From: RAM1 sp050247515
Lineage (GTDB): Bacteria; Pseudomonadota; Gammaproteobacteria; Burkholderiales; Burkholderiaceae_C
Direction of reading: 5' to 3'
NCBI GenBank assembly: GCA_050247515.1
Contig: JBFWUB010000008.1
Span: 124,001-188,000 of the forward strand
Length of the DNA: 64,000 nucleotides
The number at the start of each line of letters is the position of its first letter. Positions within the stretch are counted from its first letter, which is position 1. The notes beneath the pieces are model-generated. The model worked only from the letters and a program-made list of their open reading frames with translations, was not told the DNA's origin and made no database searches. This document shows positions 8,069 through 15,729 of this stretch, piece by piece. The translations under genes and the position numbers were made by a program.

Positions 8069-9100
8069 TCAGGCCTGCAGCCGCTGCGATGGGCCGTGGC
8101 GTGGGGCCGTGCGGGACGACGGCGTGCCCTCGGGACCGAACCTGTGCCAGGTGCGCCGCAACTGCGTGTCCGAGCTGAACCCGGCCAGCGCGGCGGCCTG
8201 CGTCACGTTCATGCCCGCGTCCAGCGCCGCCTGCGCTGCAGCCAGCCGTATGCGGCGCAGGTACTGCAGCGGCGCAATGCCGGTGTGCTCCAGAAACAGC
8301 CGCGTCAGGTGGCGCGGCGATGTGTGCGCCACCTGCGCCATGCGCGCCACCGTCCAGCCCTCCCGCGGGTGCAGGCTCACGGCGTCCTGCACACGGTGCA
8401 GGGCGGGGTGCAGGTGGCTGCGGTACGCCAGAAACGGCGACAGCTCCGGGTCGCCCGGGCCGCGTCGCATGGCCACCACCATGGTCTGCGCCACCTGGGC
8501 TGCCAGGGCCGGCCCGCAGGTGGCGCCAATGCGGTGCAGCATCAGGTCAACGCCGGTGGTGACGCCCGCGCTGCTGAACACCGGGGCATCCTCCACAAAC
8601 ACGCGGTTGGACACGACCTGGCAGGCAGGCTCCACCGCGCCCAGCTCGTCCAGGTGGTGATGGTGCGTGGTGACGCTGCGCCCCGCCAGCAGCCCCGCAT
8701 GCGCGGCCAGCACCGAGCCGGCGCACACCGTGACCAGCTCCAGCACGCCGGGTGCCAGCCGCAGGCCGCGCAGCCAGTGCAACGCCTGGCGCGCCTCGGC
8801 GCCGTCCACCGCGATGCGCTGGCCCGGCTGGCCCACCAGCACCACCCAGGCGGGCGTGGGCAACACGGCGGGCAGCGGTTCAAGCCCGGCCAGCCGCACA
8901 CCGACCGAGCTGACGGCTTCGCTGCGGGGGCTCACAAAATGCAGCGCAAACCGCGGTGAAAGGCCCTGGGCCGCGCGGGCCTGGTTGGCAAGGCGCAACG
9001 CCTCGGCCGGGCCCGCCCAGTCCAGGATCAGGCTGCCGGGCAGCAGCACAAACAGCACATGAATGGGCGGGCCTTCGGGCTCAGGCAGGGTCATCGGCAT
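8069..9100 (-). CDS. GlxA-family transcriptional regulator (DJ-1/PfpI + AraC)
   Basis: Regulator of 343 residues. Residues 12-190 form a DJ-1/PfpI-like domain including the nucleophile-elbow region LVTVCAGSVLAAHAGLL with Cys126; residues 235-325 form an AraC/XylS double helix-turn-helix (WTVARMAQVAHTSPRHLTRLF, NVTQAAALAGFSSDTQLRR). Such proteins usually control amidase or quaternary-amine catabolism. Its start overlaps the end of the upstream DJ-1 gene by 20 bp, implying cotranscription. Confidence 0.9.
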   Translation of the reverse strand: MPMTLPEPEGPPIHVLFVLLPGSLILDWAGPAEALRLANQARAAQGLSPRFALHFVSPRSEAVSSVGVRLAGLEPLPAVLPTPAWVVLVGQPGQRIAVDGAEARQALHWLRGLRLAPGVLELVTVCAGSVLAAHAGLLAGRSVTTHHHHLDELGAVEPACQVVSNRVFVEDAPVFSSAGVTTGVDLMLHRIGATCGPALAAQVAQTMVVAMRRGPGDPELSPFLAYRSHLHPALHRVQDAVSLHPREGWTVARMAQVAHTSPRHLTRLFLEHTGIAPLQYLRRIRLAAAQAALDAGMNVTQAAALAGFSSDTQLRRTWHRFGPEGTPSSRTAPRHGPSQRLQA

Positions 9101-9692
9101 TCCATCGGTAATCCATCTGGCGGGCGGTGCGCGTGGCCAGGGCCTGGCCGCCCAGCCGCGCCACCAGGTGCAGGCTCATGTCCATGCCCGCGCTGATACC
9201 GGCCGATGTGACCACCGCGCCCTGGTCAACCCAGCGCGGACCGTCCAGCACCGTCAGCGCCGGGAACTGCGCGCGCAGGTCGGCCACATCTTCCCAGTGG
9301 GTGGTGACCTGTTCGTCGCGCACCACGCCTGCTGCCGCCAGCAGGAACGCACCGGTGCAAACGGATGCCGTGATCTGCGCGCCCGCCGCCTGCCGCGCAA
9401 TCCAGGCCAGGGTCTGCGGGCAGGCCTGCGCCGCATCCACCACGCCGCCCGGCACCACCAGCAGGTCGGCCGCCGGGGCGTCGTCAAACGACCATTCGGG
9501 CAGCACGCGCAGGCCGGCGCGCGCCTGCACGGGCTGGCTGGTGCGCGCCACGCAGGCCACCTCAAACAGCGGCGGTGCGCCTGGCGCCGTGCGGCCCTGC
9601 ACGCGGCTGGCGGTGGTGAACACCTCGTAGGGGCCGGCAAAGTCCAGCGCCTCGGCCTGGTCAAACACCAGGATGTGCACGCGCAGCGTCAT
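9081..9692 (-). CDS. DJ-1/PfpI-family protein
   Basis: Stand-alone DJ-1/PfpI domain of 203 residues with the elbow ITASVCTGAFLLAAAG (Cys112), an N-terminal acidic residue in FDQAEALDFAGPYEV and THWEDVADLRAQFP near the C-terminal half. This is the pattern of isonitrile-hydratase-like and GlxA-like amidotransferase homologues. Together with the overlapping regulator downstream it gives a sensor-like pair sharing the same fold. The substrate is unknown. Confidence 0.88.
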   Translation of the reverse strand: MTLRVHILVFDQAEALDFAGPYEVFTTASRVQGRTAPGAPPLFEVACVARTSQPVQARAGLRVLPEWSFDDAPAADLLVVPGGVVDAAQACPQTLAWIARQAAGAQITASVCTGAFLLAAAGVVRDEQVTTHWEDVADLRAQFPALTVLDGPRWVDQGAVVTSAGISAGMDMSLHLVARLGGQALATRTARQMDYRWNADDPA

Positions 9693-9974
9693 GCGGCCCC
9701 CGGCGCGTCACAGGGGCGCGGGCCAGGTGATTCCTGGATATCGATCAAAAGCAGACAAGGTTTCATGGCGGGGCCTGTAGGGAAAGTGTGCTGAAGCCCT
9801 TATTTTTCCGGCGACAGGCCGTGCAGGCCAGCCGGCAAGCGCCAGGTTTCGATCATTTCAGGACATCATGAGGCAAAGACTAGAATTTGCGCTGGTTTCC
9901 GGGGTTTACCGCCCGCCTTCTTCCACTGCCTCCCGCATGCCCCTTACCGCCCCCGTCCACCCGCCATGCCAGGC

Positions 9975-10649
9975 ATGAAACAGATCGCGCTGGACATCGG
10001 CCTGGCCACCGGCCCCACGCTGGCCAGCTTTTGCGCCGGCCCCAATGAAGCCGCGCTGCGCCACCTGCAGCTGTGGGCCGGCAGCCCCACCCGGTCGCCC
10101 GTGCCCACCTACCTGTGGGGCGCCAGCGGCAGCGGCAAAACCCATCTGCTCAAGGCCGTGCGCGAAGCCCTGCGTGAGCAGGGCGCCAGCGCCGGCTGGC
10201 TGGACCCTGCCGTGGCCGAGCCCCCGGAATTCAACGACGGCTGGGCCGTGGTGCTGCTGGATGACGTGCACCTGTACACCGCCGTGCAGCAGCAAGCGGC
10301 CTTCAACTGGTTTGTGAACGCACAGACGCACCAGCGCGGCGTGCTGGCCGCCGGCGACCTGCCGCCCGCGGGCCTGAAGCTGCGCGAAGACCTGCGCACC
10401 CGCCTGGGCTGGGGTCATGTGTTCCAGCTGCAGGTGCTGACCGAGCCCGAGCGCCGCGCCGTGCTGCGCCAGGCGGCGGACGCGCGCGGCGTGTTTCTGG
10501 GCGACGAGGTGATGGACTTCATGCTCACGCGCTTTTCGCGCGACCTGGGCAGCCTGATGCAACTGCTGGAGCAGCTGGACGGCTATGCCCTGCAGACCAA
10601 GCGGGCCATCACCATCCCGCTGATCAAATCGATGCTGGAGGACGAGTGA
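9975..10649 (+). CDS. hda: DnaA regulatory inactivator Hda
   Basis: AAA+ protein of 224 residues homologous to DnaA domain III, acting with the beta clamp to convert DnaA-ATP to DnaA-ADP after initiation. Visible: Walker A GASGSGKT, Walker B VVLLDDVHLY, sensor/arginine region LKLREDLRTRLGWG and the C-terminal lid LTRFSRDLGSLMQLLEQLD. The start MKQIALDI carries the N-terminal clamp-binding type motif found in betaproteobacterial Hda; an in-frame ATG three codons upstream is possible. A TAGAAT hexamer at 9881-9886 is a weak -10 candidate. First gene of a four-gene operon. Confidence 0.93.
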   Translation: MKQIALDIGLATGPTLASFCAGPNEAALRHLQLWAGSPTRSPVPTYLWGASGSGKTHLLKAVREALREQGASAGWLDPAVAEPPEFNDGWAVVLLDDVHLYTAVQQQAAFNWFVNAQTHQRGVLAAGDLPPAGLKLREDLRTRLGWGHVFQLQVLTEPERRAVLRQAADARGVFLGDEVMDFMLTRFSRDLGSLMQLLEQLDGYALQTKRAITIPLIKSMLEDE

Positions 10650-11332
10650 GCAGTAACCCCCCAAGGATCGCGCTTTTTGACCTGGACCACACCCTGTTGC
10701 CGATCGACTCGGACCATTCCTGGGGCGTGTATACCAGCACCATCGGCTGGACGGACCCGGTGGAATTCAACCGCCGCAACGACGAGTTTTACGCCCATTA
10801 CAAGGCCGGCACGCTGGATATCCATGACTATGTGCGCTTTGCCACCGACGCCGTGCGGCTGAAAGGGCCCGAGGCCGCCGCACAGGCGCATGCGGGCTTC
10901 ATGCAGCAGGTGGTGCTGCCCGAGCTGCGCCAGGAAGCCCTGGCCCTGGTGCGCAGCCACCAGGCCGCGGGCGACCAGGTGGTGATCGTCACCGCCACCA
11001 ATGAATTCGTCACCCGCCCGATCGCCCAGGCCTTTGGCGTGAGCGAGCTGATCGCCGTGGCGCTGGCGCGCGGCGCCGACGGCTGGATCACCGGCGAAAT
11101 CGACGGCGTGCCGTCGGCCCGCGAAGGCAAGGTCACGCGGGTGGAACAATGGCTGGCTGCGCGTGGCCTGGCCTGGGGCACGGTGCACACCACGTTCTAT
11201 TCGGATTCCATCAACGACCTGAGCCTGCTGGAGCGGGTGAACGAACCCGTGGCCACCAACCCCGACGACCGCCTGCGCGCCCTTGCGGCCGGGCGCGGCT
11301 GGCGCATACTGGACCTGTTTGACAAGAAATAA
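10646..11332 (+). CDS. HAD-superfamily subfamily IB phosphatase
   Basis: Haloacid-dehalogenase-fold phosphatase of 228 residues, SerB-like subfamily IB. The nucleophile motif FDLDHTLLP gives Asp12 and Asp14; motif II VVIVTATNEF, a lysine in REGKVTRV and the acidic motif YSDSINDLSLL complete the active site. The physiological substrate is unknown. The GTG start overlaps hda by four bases, and pcnB begins immediately after the stop codon with no gap, so the genes are translationally linked. The same order is conserved across Burkholderiales. Confidence 0.93.
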   Translation: MSSNPPRIALFDLDHTLLPIDSDHSWGVYTSTIGWTDPVEFNRRNDEFYAHYKAGTLDIHDYVRFATDAVRLKGPEAAAQAHAGFMQQVVLPELRQEALALVRSHQAAGDQVVIVTATNEFVTRPIAQAFGVSELIAVALARGADGWITGEIDGVPSAREGKVTRVEQWLAARGLAWGTVHTTFYSDSINDLSLLERVNEPVATNPDDRLRALAAGRGWRILDLFDKK

Positions 11333-12928
11333 ATGATCAAGAAATTCATCGACAAGCTGCTGGGCAAAGGCGGCAGCAAGACGCCCCGATTCGGCAAGCG
11401 CGAGGAAGTGGGCCACGACGTGCACGGCATCGACCCGACGCTGGTGGACGAACGCGCCGTGAACGTGGTGCAGACGCTCAAGCAGGCCGGCTATGAAGCC
11501 TACATCGTGGGCGGCGCGGTACGCGACCTGCTGGTGGGCCTGCGGCCGAAAGACTTTGACGTGGCCACCAACGCCACGCCCGAGCAGGTCAAGGGCCTGT
11601 TCCGCCGCGCGTTCATCATCGGGCGGCGCTTTCGCATCGTGCACGTGGTGTACGGCCGCGGGCGCGAGCATGAAGTGATCGAGGTGTCCACCTTCCGCGC
11701 GCAGATGGACAACGCCGCCGCCGAGCAGGTGGCCGGCAACGAAAAGACCAGCCGCAACGAGCTGGCCGGCATGAAGCACGCGGTGGACTCCACCGGCCGC
11801 GTGCTGCGCGACAACGTCTGGGGCCCGCAGGACGAAGACGCGACCCGGCGCGACTTCACCATCAACGCGATGTACTACGACCCGGAAACGCAGATCGTGG
11901 TGGACTACCACGGCGGCATCAAGGACGCCAAAAAGCGCCTGCTGCGCATGATCGGCGACCCGGCCGCGCGCTACCGCGAAGACCCGGTGCGCATCATCCG
12001 CGCCGTGCGCTTTGCCGCCAAGCTGCACCCGCTGGGCTTCAAGCTGGACGGCAAGACGGCCCAGGCCCTGCTGCCCGCGCAGCCGCTTTTGGCCGACGTA
12101 CCGCAAAGCCGGCTGTTTGACGAAATGCTCAAGCTGCTGCAGACCGGCCATTCGCTGGCCACCATTGCGCAGCTGAAGGCGCTGGGCCTGTCGCGCGGCA
12201 TCTACCCGCTGCTGGACGTGGTGGTGGAGCGCGCCGACCAGATGTTTGTGAAAGCCGCGCTGCAGGACACCGACCGCCGCGTGAACGAGGGCAAGCCCGT
12301 GGCGCCCAGCTTTTTGCTGGCCTGCGTGCTGTGGGCCGACGTGCGCGACGGCTGGGCCCAGCGCCAGGCCAACCGCCAGCCGCCGTTCCCGGCGCTGCAG
12401 GACGCGATTGACGACGTGTTCAACGCCCGCATCGGCGACGTATCAGGCCGCGGCAAGCTGGCCGCCGACATGCGCGAAATCTGGATGATGCAGCCCCGCT
12501 TTGAAAAGCGCACCGGCAGCACGCCGTTTGGCCTGGTGGAGCAGCCGCGCTTTCGCGCGGGCTTTGACTTCATGCGCCTGCGTGCCGACGCGGGCGAGGT
12601 GGACGTGGTGCTGGCCGACTGGTGGCAGGAATTCAGCATGGCCAGCGACGCCGTGCGCGAAGACCTGGTGGCCCAGGTGCGCGAGGAAACCCAGGGCAAG
12701 GGCGCGCGCCGCGTGCGCGCGCCGCGCCCGCCGGTGGCCGAGCCGGGGGCCGGCATTGTGGCCGCGCCGCAGCAGGACCGCCCGGTGACGGACGGCCCGC
12801 CGGGCGAAGGCGCGGGTGGTGATGCCGGTGAAGGCGCGCCGCGCAAGCGCCGCCGCCGCAGGCGCAAGCCGGGCGGGGGCGAAGGCGGCGGATCGTCGCA
12901 GCCTGAAGGCCGCAGCGACCCGTCATGA
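11333..12928 (+). CDS. pcnB: Poly(A) polymerase I
   Basis: Nucleotidyltransferase of 531 residues that adds 3' poly(A) tails to RNA and promotes decay. The N-terminal half shows YIVGGAVRDLLVGLRPKDFD with the catalytic DFD, the neck EDATRRDFTINAMYYD, and the class-II CCA/PAP helical block RYREDPVRIIRAVRFAAKL. The last 80 residues are low-complexity (PPVAEPGAG ... RKRRRRRRKPGGG), an RNA-binding basic tail typical of betaproteobacterial PcnB. It abuts the HAD gene and overlaps folK by four bases (ATGA). Confidence 0.96.
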   Translation: MIKKFIDKLLGKGGSKTPRFGKREEVGHDVHGIDPTLVDERAVNVVQTLKQAGYEAYIVGGAVRDLLVGLRPKDFDVATNATPEQVKGLFRRAFIIGRRFRIVHVVYGRGREHEVIEVSTFRAQMDNAAAEQVAGNEKTSRNELAGMKHAVDSTGRVLRDNVWGPQDEDATRRDFTINAMYYDPETQIVVDYHGGIKDAKKRLLRMIGDPAARYREDPVRIIRAVRFAAKLHPLGFKLDGKTAQALLPAQPLLADVPQSRLFDEMLKLLQTGHSLATIAQLKALGLSRGIYPLLDVVVERADQMFVKAALQDTDRRVNEGKPVAPSFLLACVLWADVRDGWAQRQANRQPPFPALQDAIDDVFNARIGDVSGRGKLAADMREIWMMQPRFEKRTGSTPFGLVEQPRFRAGFDFMRLRADAGEVDVVLADWWQEFSMASDAVREDLVAQVREETQGKGARRVRAPRPPVAEPGAGIVAAPQQDRPVTDGPPGEGAGGDAGEGAPRKRRRRRRKPGGGEGGGSSQPEGRSDPS

Positions 12929-13392
12929 CACGCGAGCCGGTGCCCGCCTGGGTGGCGCTGGGCGCCAACCTGGGAGATGCGCCGCAGACGGTGCGTGACG
13001 CCGTCACCGCCATCGGCCAGTTGCCTGGCACCACGGTTGAAAAACAGTCATCGCTGTACCGTACCGCGCCGGTGGATTCGAGCGGGCCGGACTACATCAA
13101 CGCCGTGGTGGAGATTGTCACTGCCCTGCCTGCGCCTGAACTGCTGGCGGCGCTGCAAGCGATAGAACAGGCCGCAGGCCGTGAGCGGCCGTACCGCAAC
13201 GCCCCGCGCACGCTGGACCTCGATGTGTTGCTATTCGGCGGGGGCAGTATCAGCAGCCCCGCACTGACCATCCCCCACCCCCGCATGCACGAGCGGGCCT
13301 TTGTGCTGGTGCCGCTGGCGGAGATTGCGCCGGGGTTGGTGATGGAGCAGGAGCTGGAGAAGGTAGCGGAGCAGGGGATCAGACGCCTGTAG
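12925..13392 (+). CDS. folK: 7,8-dihydro-6-hydroxymethylpterin pyrophosphokinase
   Basis: HPPK of folate biosynthesis, 155 residues, transferring pyrophosphate from ATP to the pterin. Family landmarks: VALGANLGD at the start, SLYRTAPVDSSGPDYINAV, the Mg/ATP site RPYRNAPRTLDLDVLLFGG with DLD, and TIPHPRMHERAFVLVPLAEIAP. It is the last housekeeping gene of the hda operon and is followed by a TA module instead of the kinase/panB pair often found next in related genomes. Confidence 0.97.
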   Translation: MTREPVPAWVALGANLGDAPQTVRDAVTAIGQLPGTTVEKQSSLYRTAPVDSSGPDYINAVVEIVTALPAPELLAALQAIEQAAGRERPYRNAPRTLDLDVLLFGGGSISSPALTIPHPRMHERAFVLVPLAEIAPGLVMEQELEKVAEQGIRRL

Positions 13393-13477
13393 TGGTGACG
13401 AGTGCGGCGACTTCGGTCGGACCTCTGTCTTGGCAGGCCGTTCGCGCTGAAATTCGCTTGCCTGCAGCATTTCCGGC

Positions 13478-13506
13478 TTGATGGCATGTATCCATATGGC
13501 TACAAT
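13478..13506 (+). promoter_or_regulatory. Sigma-70 promoter and palindromic operator of second TA module
   Basis: TTGATG at 13478-13483 and TACAAT at 13501-13506 are separated by exactly 17 bp. Between and overlapping them is an imperfect palindrome GTATCCAT/ATGGCTAC (13488-13503, core CCATATGG), a good antitoxin operator. Transcription would begin near 13513, the first base of the GTG start codon of the toxin, so the mRNA may be leaderless. Confidence 0.6.
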
Positions 13507-13512
13507 TGCGAC

Positions 13513-13815
13513 GTGTTCACCGTCCTCCAGACCGAACAGTTCGTCGCGTGGCTTGATGCCCTGAAGGACAAGCGCGCGCAGATCCGCATCGCGGCCCGAC
13601 TGCGGCAAGCTGAAGCGGGAAGTCTGGGAGACTGGCAGCCGATAGAAGGTGAAGTCTCTGAAATGAGGGTTCACTACGGGCCGGGCTACCGGTTGTATTT
13701 CGTACGTCGGGGGCGAGTGATAGTCGTCATGCTCAACGCAGGCGACAAGGCAACCCAGAAGCGCGACATCCGCCATGCACTGAAGCTGGCTTCTGAACTT
13801 GGAGACGATCTATGA
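13513..13815 (+). CDS. RelE/ParE-family toxin (addiction-module killer type)
   Basis: Protein of 100 residues matching the short RelE/HigB-like killer family: FTVLQTEQFVAWLDALKD, then EMRVHYGPGYRLYFVRRGR and LNAGDKATQKRDIRHA. The start is ambiguous. GTG at 13513 gives the usual family N-terminus and length and sits at the predicted transcription start; ATG at 13486 would add nine residues but lies inside the promoter; neither has an SD. The antitoxin gene overlaps by four bases. Codon use is less GC-biased than in folK. Confidence 0.85.
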   Translation: MFTVLQTEQFVAWLDALKDKRAQIRIAARLRQAEAGSLGDWQPIEGEVSEMRVHYGPGYRLYFVRRGRVIVVMLNAGDKATQKRDIRHALKLASELGDDL

Positions 13816-14111
13816 GCAAGGCCAGGACATCCCTGAAGCTGGTGGCTTTCGATGCCGCGCGCTACCTTGACGACGACGAAGCCATCGCAGAGTACATGAC
13901 CGCTGTACTTGATGCCAACGATCCAGACTTGTTGCTCCTTGCCCTGAGCGATGTAGCGCGCGCCAAGGGCATGGCACAGGTAGCCAAAGATGCAGGCCTG
14001 GGGCGCGAGAGCCTTTACAAGGCGCTTGCCCCCGGCGCGAAACCGCGCTTTGAAACAGTCATGAAAGTGGCTCGTGCGCTGGGAGTCAAGTTCACGGCCC
14101 ACCCCGCCTGA
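13812..14111 (+). CDS. HTH antitoxin (addiction-module antidote)
   Basis: Protein of 99 residues: an N-terminal acidic region (FDAARYLDDDEAIAEYMTAV) and a XRE-like helix-turn-helix (LSDVARAKGMAQVAKDAGLG, RESLYKALAPGAKPRFETVM). This is the pattern of the antidote partner of short RelE-like killers, neutralising the toxin and binding its own promoter. It overlaps the toxin by ATGA, giving coupled expression. Confidence 0.88.
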   Translation: MSKARTSLKLVAFDAARYLDDDEAIAEYMTAVLDANDPDLLLLALSDVARAKGMAQVAKDAGLGRESLYKALAPGAKPRFETVMKVARALGVKFTAHPA

Positions 14112-14129
14112 ATAGCTCGTCACGACCCC

Positions 14130-14627
14130 ATGAACACACTCCACTCCCTCTTCGCGCAAAAAGCCTGGGCCAACAGCGAACTGTTCAACGCGCTGGCCGC
14201 CGTCAACGCCCAGGAACATGCGGGCGCGATCCACACCGCCATCCGAACGCTCAACCATATCTACGTGGTCGACAGAATCTTCCAGGCGCACCTGCAGGGC
14301 CAGCCGCATGGCTACACCGCCACCAACACCGACGCCACGCCGGATCTGGGAGAGCTGCATTTCGCCGTTGCCGAGGTGGACGCCTGGTTTGAGCGCTATA
14401 CCGCGACCGTTACTCCAGCGCAGTTGGGCGAGCGCATCGTGTTCCGCTTCACCGACGGCGACGCGGGCACGATGTCGCGTGAAGAAATGCTGGCCCACGT
14501 CATCACCCACGGCGCGTACCACCGGGGCAATGTGGGCCAGGTGCTCAAGTCCATCTCTGTTGCGCCGCCACGCGACCTGTACACCAAGTTCCTGCACATC
14601 AGCGAGCCGCAGCGCCGCCAGGTCTGA
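14130..14627 (+). CDS. DinB-family metal-binding protein
   Basis: Four-helix-bundle protein of 165 residues of the DinB/YfiT family. Putative metal-ligand histidines are in LNHIYVVDRIF and in HVITHGAYHRGNVGQVL, the HxxxH signature helix. Members include bacillithiol/mycothiol-type transferases and isomerases, but most are uncharacterised and no function can be assigned here. It begins 18 bp after the antitoxin stop. Confidence 0.85.
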   Translation: MNTLHSLFAQKAWANSELFNALAAVNAQEHAGAIHTAIRTLNHIYVVDRIFQAHLQGQPHGYTATNTDATPDLGELHFAVAEVDAWFERYTATVTPAQLGERIVFRFTDGDAGTMSREEMLAHVITHGAYHRGNVGQVLKSISVAPPRDLYTKFLHISEPQRRQV

Positions 14628-14747
14628 TCCTGCTGCGCAGCCAGTCCCGCAAGTGACGCTGCGTTGGGCGCCATGTCACACCCTTGACAGCGGCCCCGGG
14701 TGCGCCCTGCCTACAGTGGGCCTGTCCCCACTCCACAGGCCGCCACC

Positions 14748-15179
14748 GTGACCGCACCCAATGCATCGCTTGCGCAGCTTCGCGCCATCAACCAGTCCGC
14801 CGCGTTCAACCAGTGGTGCGGCATCGAGGTGCTGTCGGCCCAGCCGGGCCAGGCCGAGATCGCCATGCCCTGGCGGGCCGAGGCGGGGCAGTACGCGGGC
14901 TTTCTGCACGCGGGCCTGGTCGGGGCCTTGATCGACACGGCCTGCGGCTTTGCCGCCGCCACGGTGGTGGGGCGCGTGCTGGCGTCGCACTATTCCGTCA
15001 ATTGCCTGCGCCCTGCGGTGGGGGAGCGTTTCATTGCCCGTGCCCGCGTGGTCAAACCCGGCAAGACGCAGGTGTTCACCGCGTGCGACCTGTTCGCCGT
15101 GGCCGACGGCAACGAGACGCTGGTGGCCACGGGCCAGACGCTGCTGGTCGTGGTGGGCGAGGGCGCTGCCAGCCAGTGA
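14748..15179 (+). CDS. PaaI-type hotdog-fold thioesterase
   Basis: Protein of 143 residues with the 4HBT/PaaI hotdog fold: FNQWCGIEVLSAQPGQAEIA, the substrate-pocket helix FLHAGLVGALIDTACGFAA, and SVNCLRPAVGERFIARARVV. PaaI-like enzymes hydrolyse aromatic or acyl-CoA thioesters. The GTG at 14748 is preferred; an in-frame GTG at 14700 would add 16 atypical residues. It ends 12 bp before the aminoglycoside-acetyltransferase-like gene. Confidence 0.85.
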   Translation: MTAPNASLAQLRAINQSAAFNQWCGIEVLSAQPGQAEIAMPWRAEAGQYAGFLHAGLVGALIDTACGFAAATVVGRVLASHYSVNCLRPAVGERFIARARVVKPGKTQVFTACDLFAVADGNETLVATGQTLLVVVGEGAASQ

Positions 15180-15191
15180 TACAACCGGGAG

Positions 15192-15722
15192 ATGAACTCC
15201 CCTGTGTCCCACGTCACCCTGCGCCCCCTGACAGCGCAAGACCTGCCCATGCTGCATGGCTGGCTGAATCGCCCGCACATCGTTGAATGGTGGGGTGGCG
15301 ATGCCATGCGCCCCACGCTGGACGAGGTGCTGGCCGGCTACCACCCCGACGCCCTGGCCGCGCACGGGGTCACGCCCTATATCGTCATGCTGGGCGACGA
15401 GCCCATCGGCTATGCGCAGTCGTATGTGGCCATGGGCAGCGGCGACGGCTGGTGGGAAGAGATCGCCGACCCCGGCGTGCGCGGCATCGACCAGTCCCTG
15501 GCCAACGCGGACCAGCTCGGCCAGGGCCTGGGCACGCAACTGGTGCGCGCGCTGGTGGCGCGGCTGTTCAGCGACCCGGCCGTGACCGCCGTGCAGACCG
15601 ACCCGGCGCCGCACAATGCGCGTGCCATCCGCTGTTATGAAAAGGCCGGCTTTCGCCAGATCAGGCAGATCGCCACGCCCGACGGCCCGGCGGTCTATAT
15701 GCTGCATACCCGCACGAACTGA
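15192..15722 (+). CDS. Chromosomal AAC(6')-Ib-like N-acetyltransferase
   Basis: GNAT enzyme of 176 residues that shares long identical blocks with the mobile aminoglycoside 6'-N-acetyltransferase AAC(6')-Ib as I remember it: NRPHIVEWWGG-type, VTPYI, EPIGYAQSYVA, GSGDGWWEE, DPGVRGIDQSLANA, RAIRCYEKAGF and TPDGPAVYM. The two positions altered in the fluoroquinolone-modifying -cr variant appear unaltered (Trp in GWWEE, Asp in TPDGP). No integron attC site, integrase or IS is visible nearby, so the gene appears resident. Whether it acetylates aminoglycosides in this host is unknown. Confidence 0.88.
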   Translation: MNSPVSHVTLRPLTAQDLPMLHGWLNRPHIVEWWGGDAMRPTLDEVLAGYHPDALAAHGVTPYIVMLGDEPIGYAQSYVAMGSGDGWWEEIADPGVRGIDQSLANADQLGQGLGTQLVRALVARLFSDPAVTAVQTDPAPHNARAIRCYEKAGFRQIRQIATPDGPAVYMLHTRTN

Positions 15723-15729
15723 CTTGACC

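Noticed and set aside
15192..15722. AAC(6')-Ib-cr type fluoroquinolone-modifying variant
   Set aside because: The Trp in GWWEE and Asp in TPDGP that are changed in -cr appear unchanged, and no integron context is visible.
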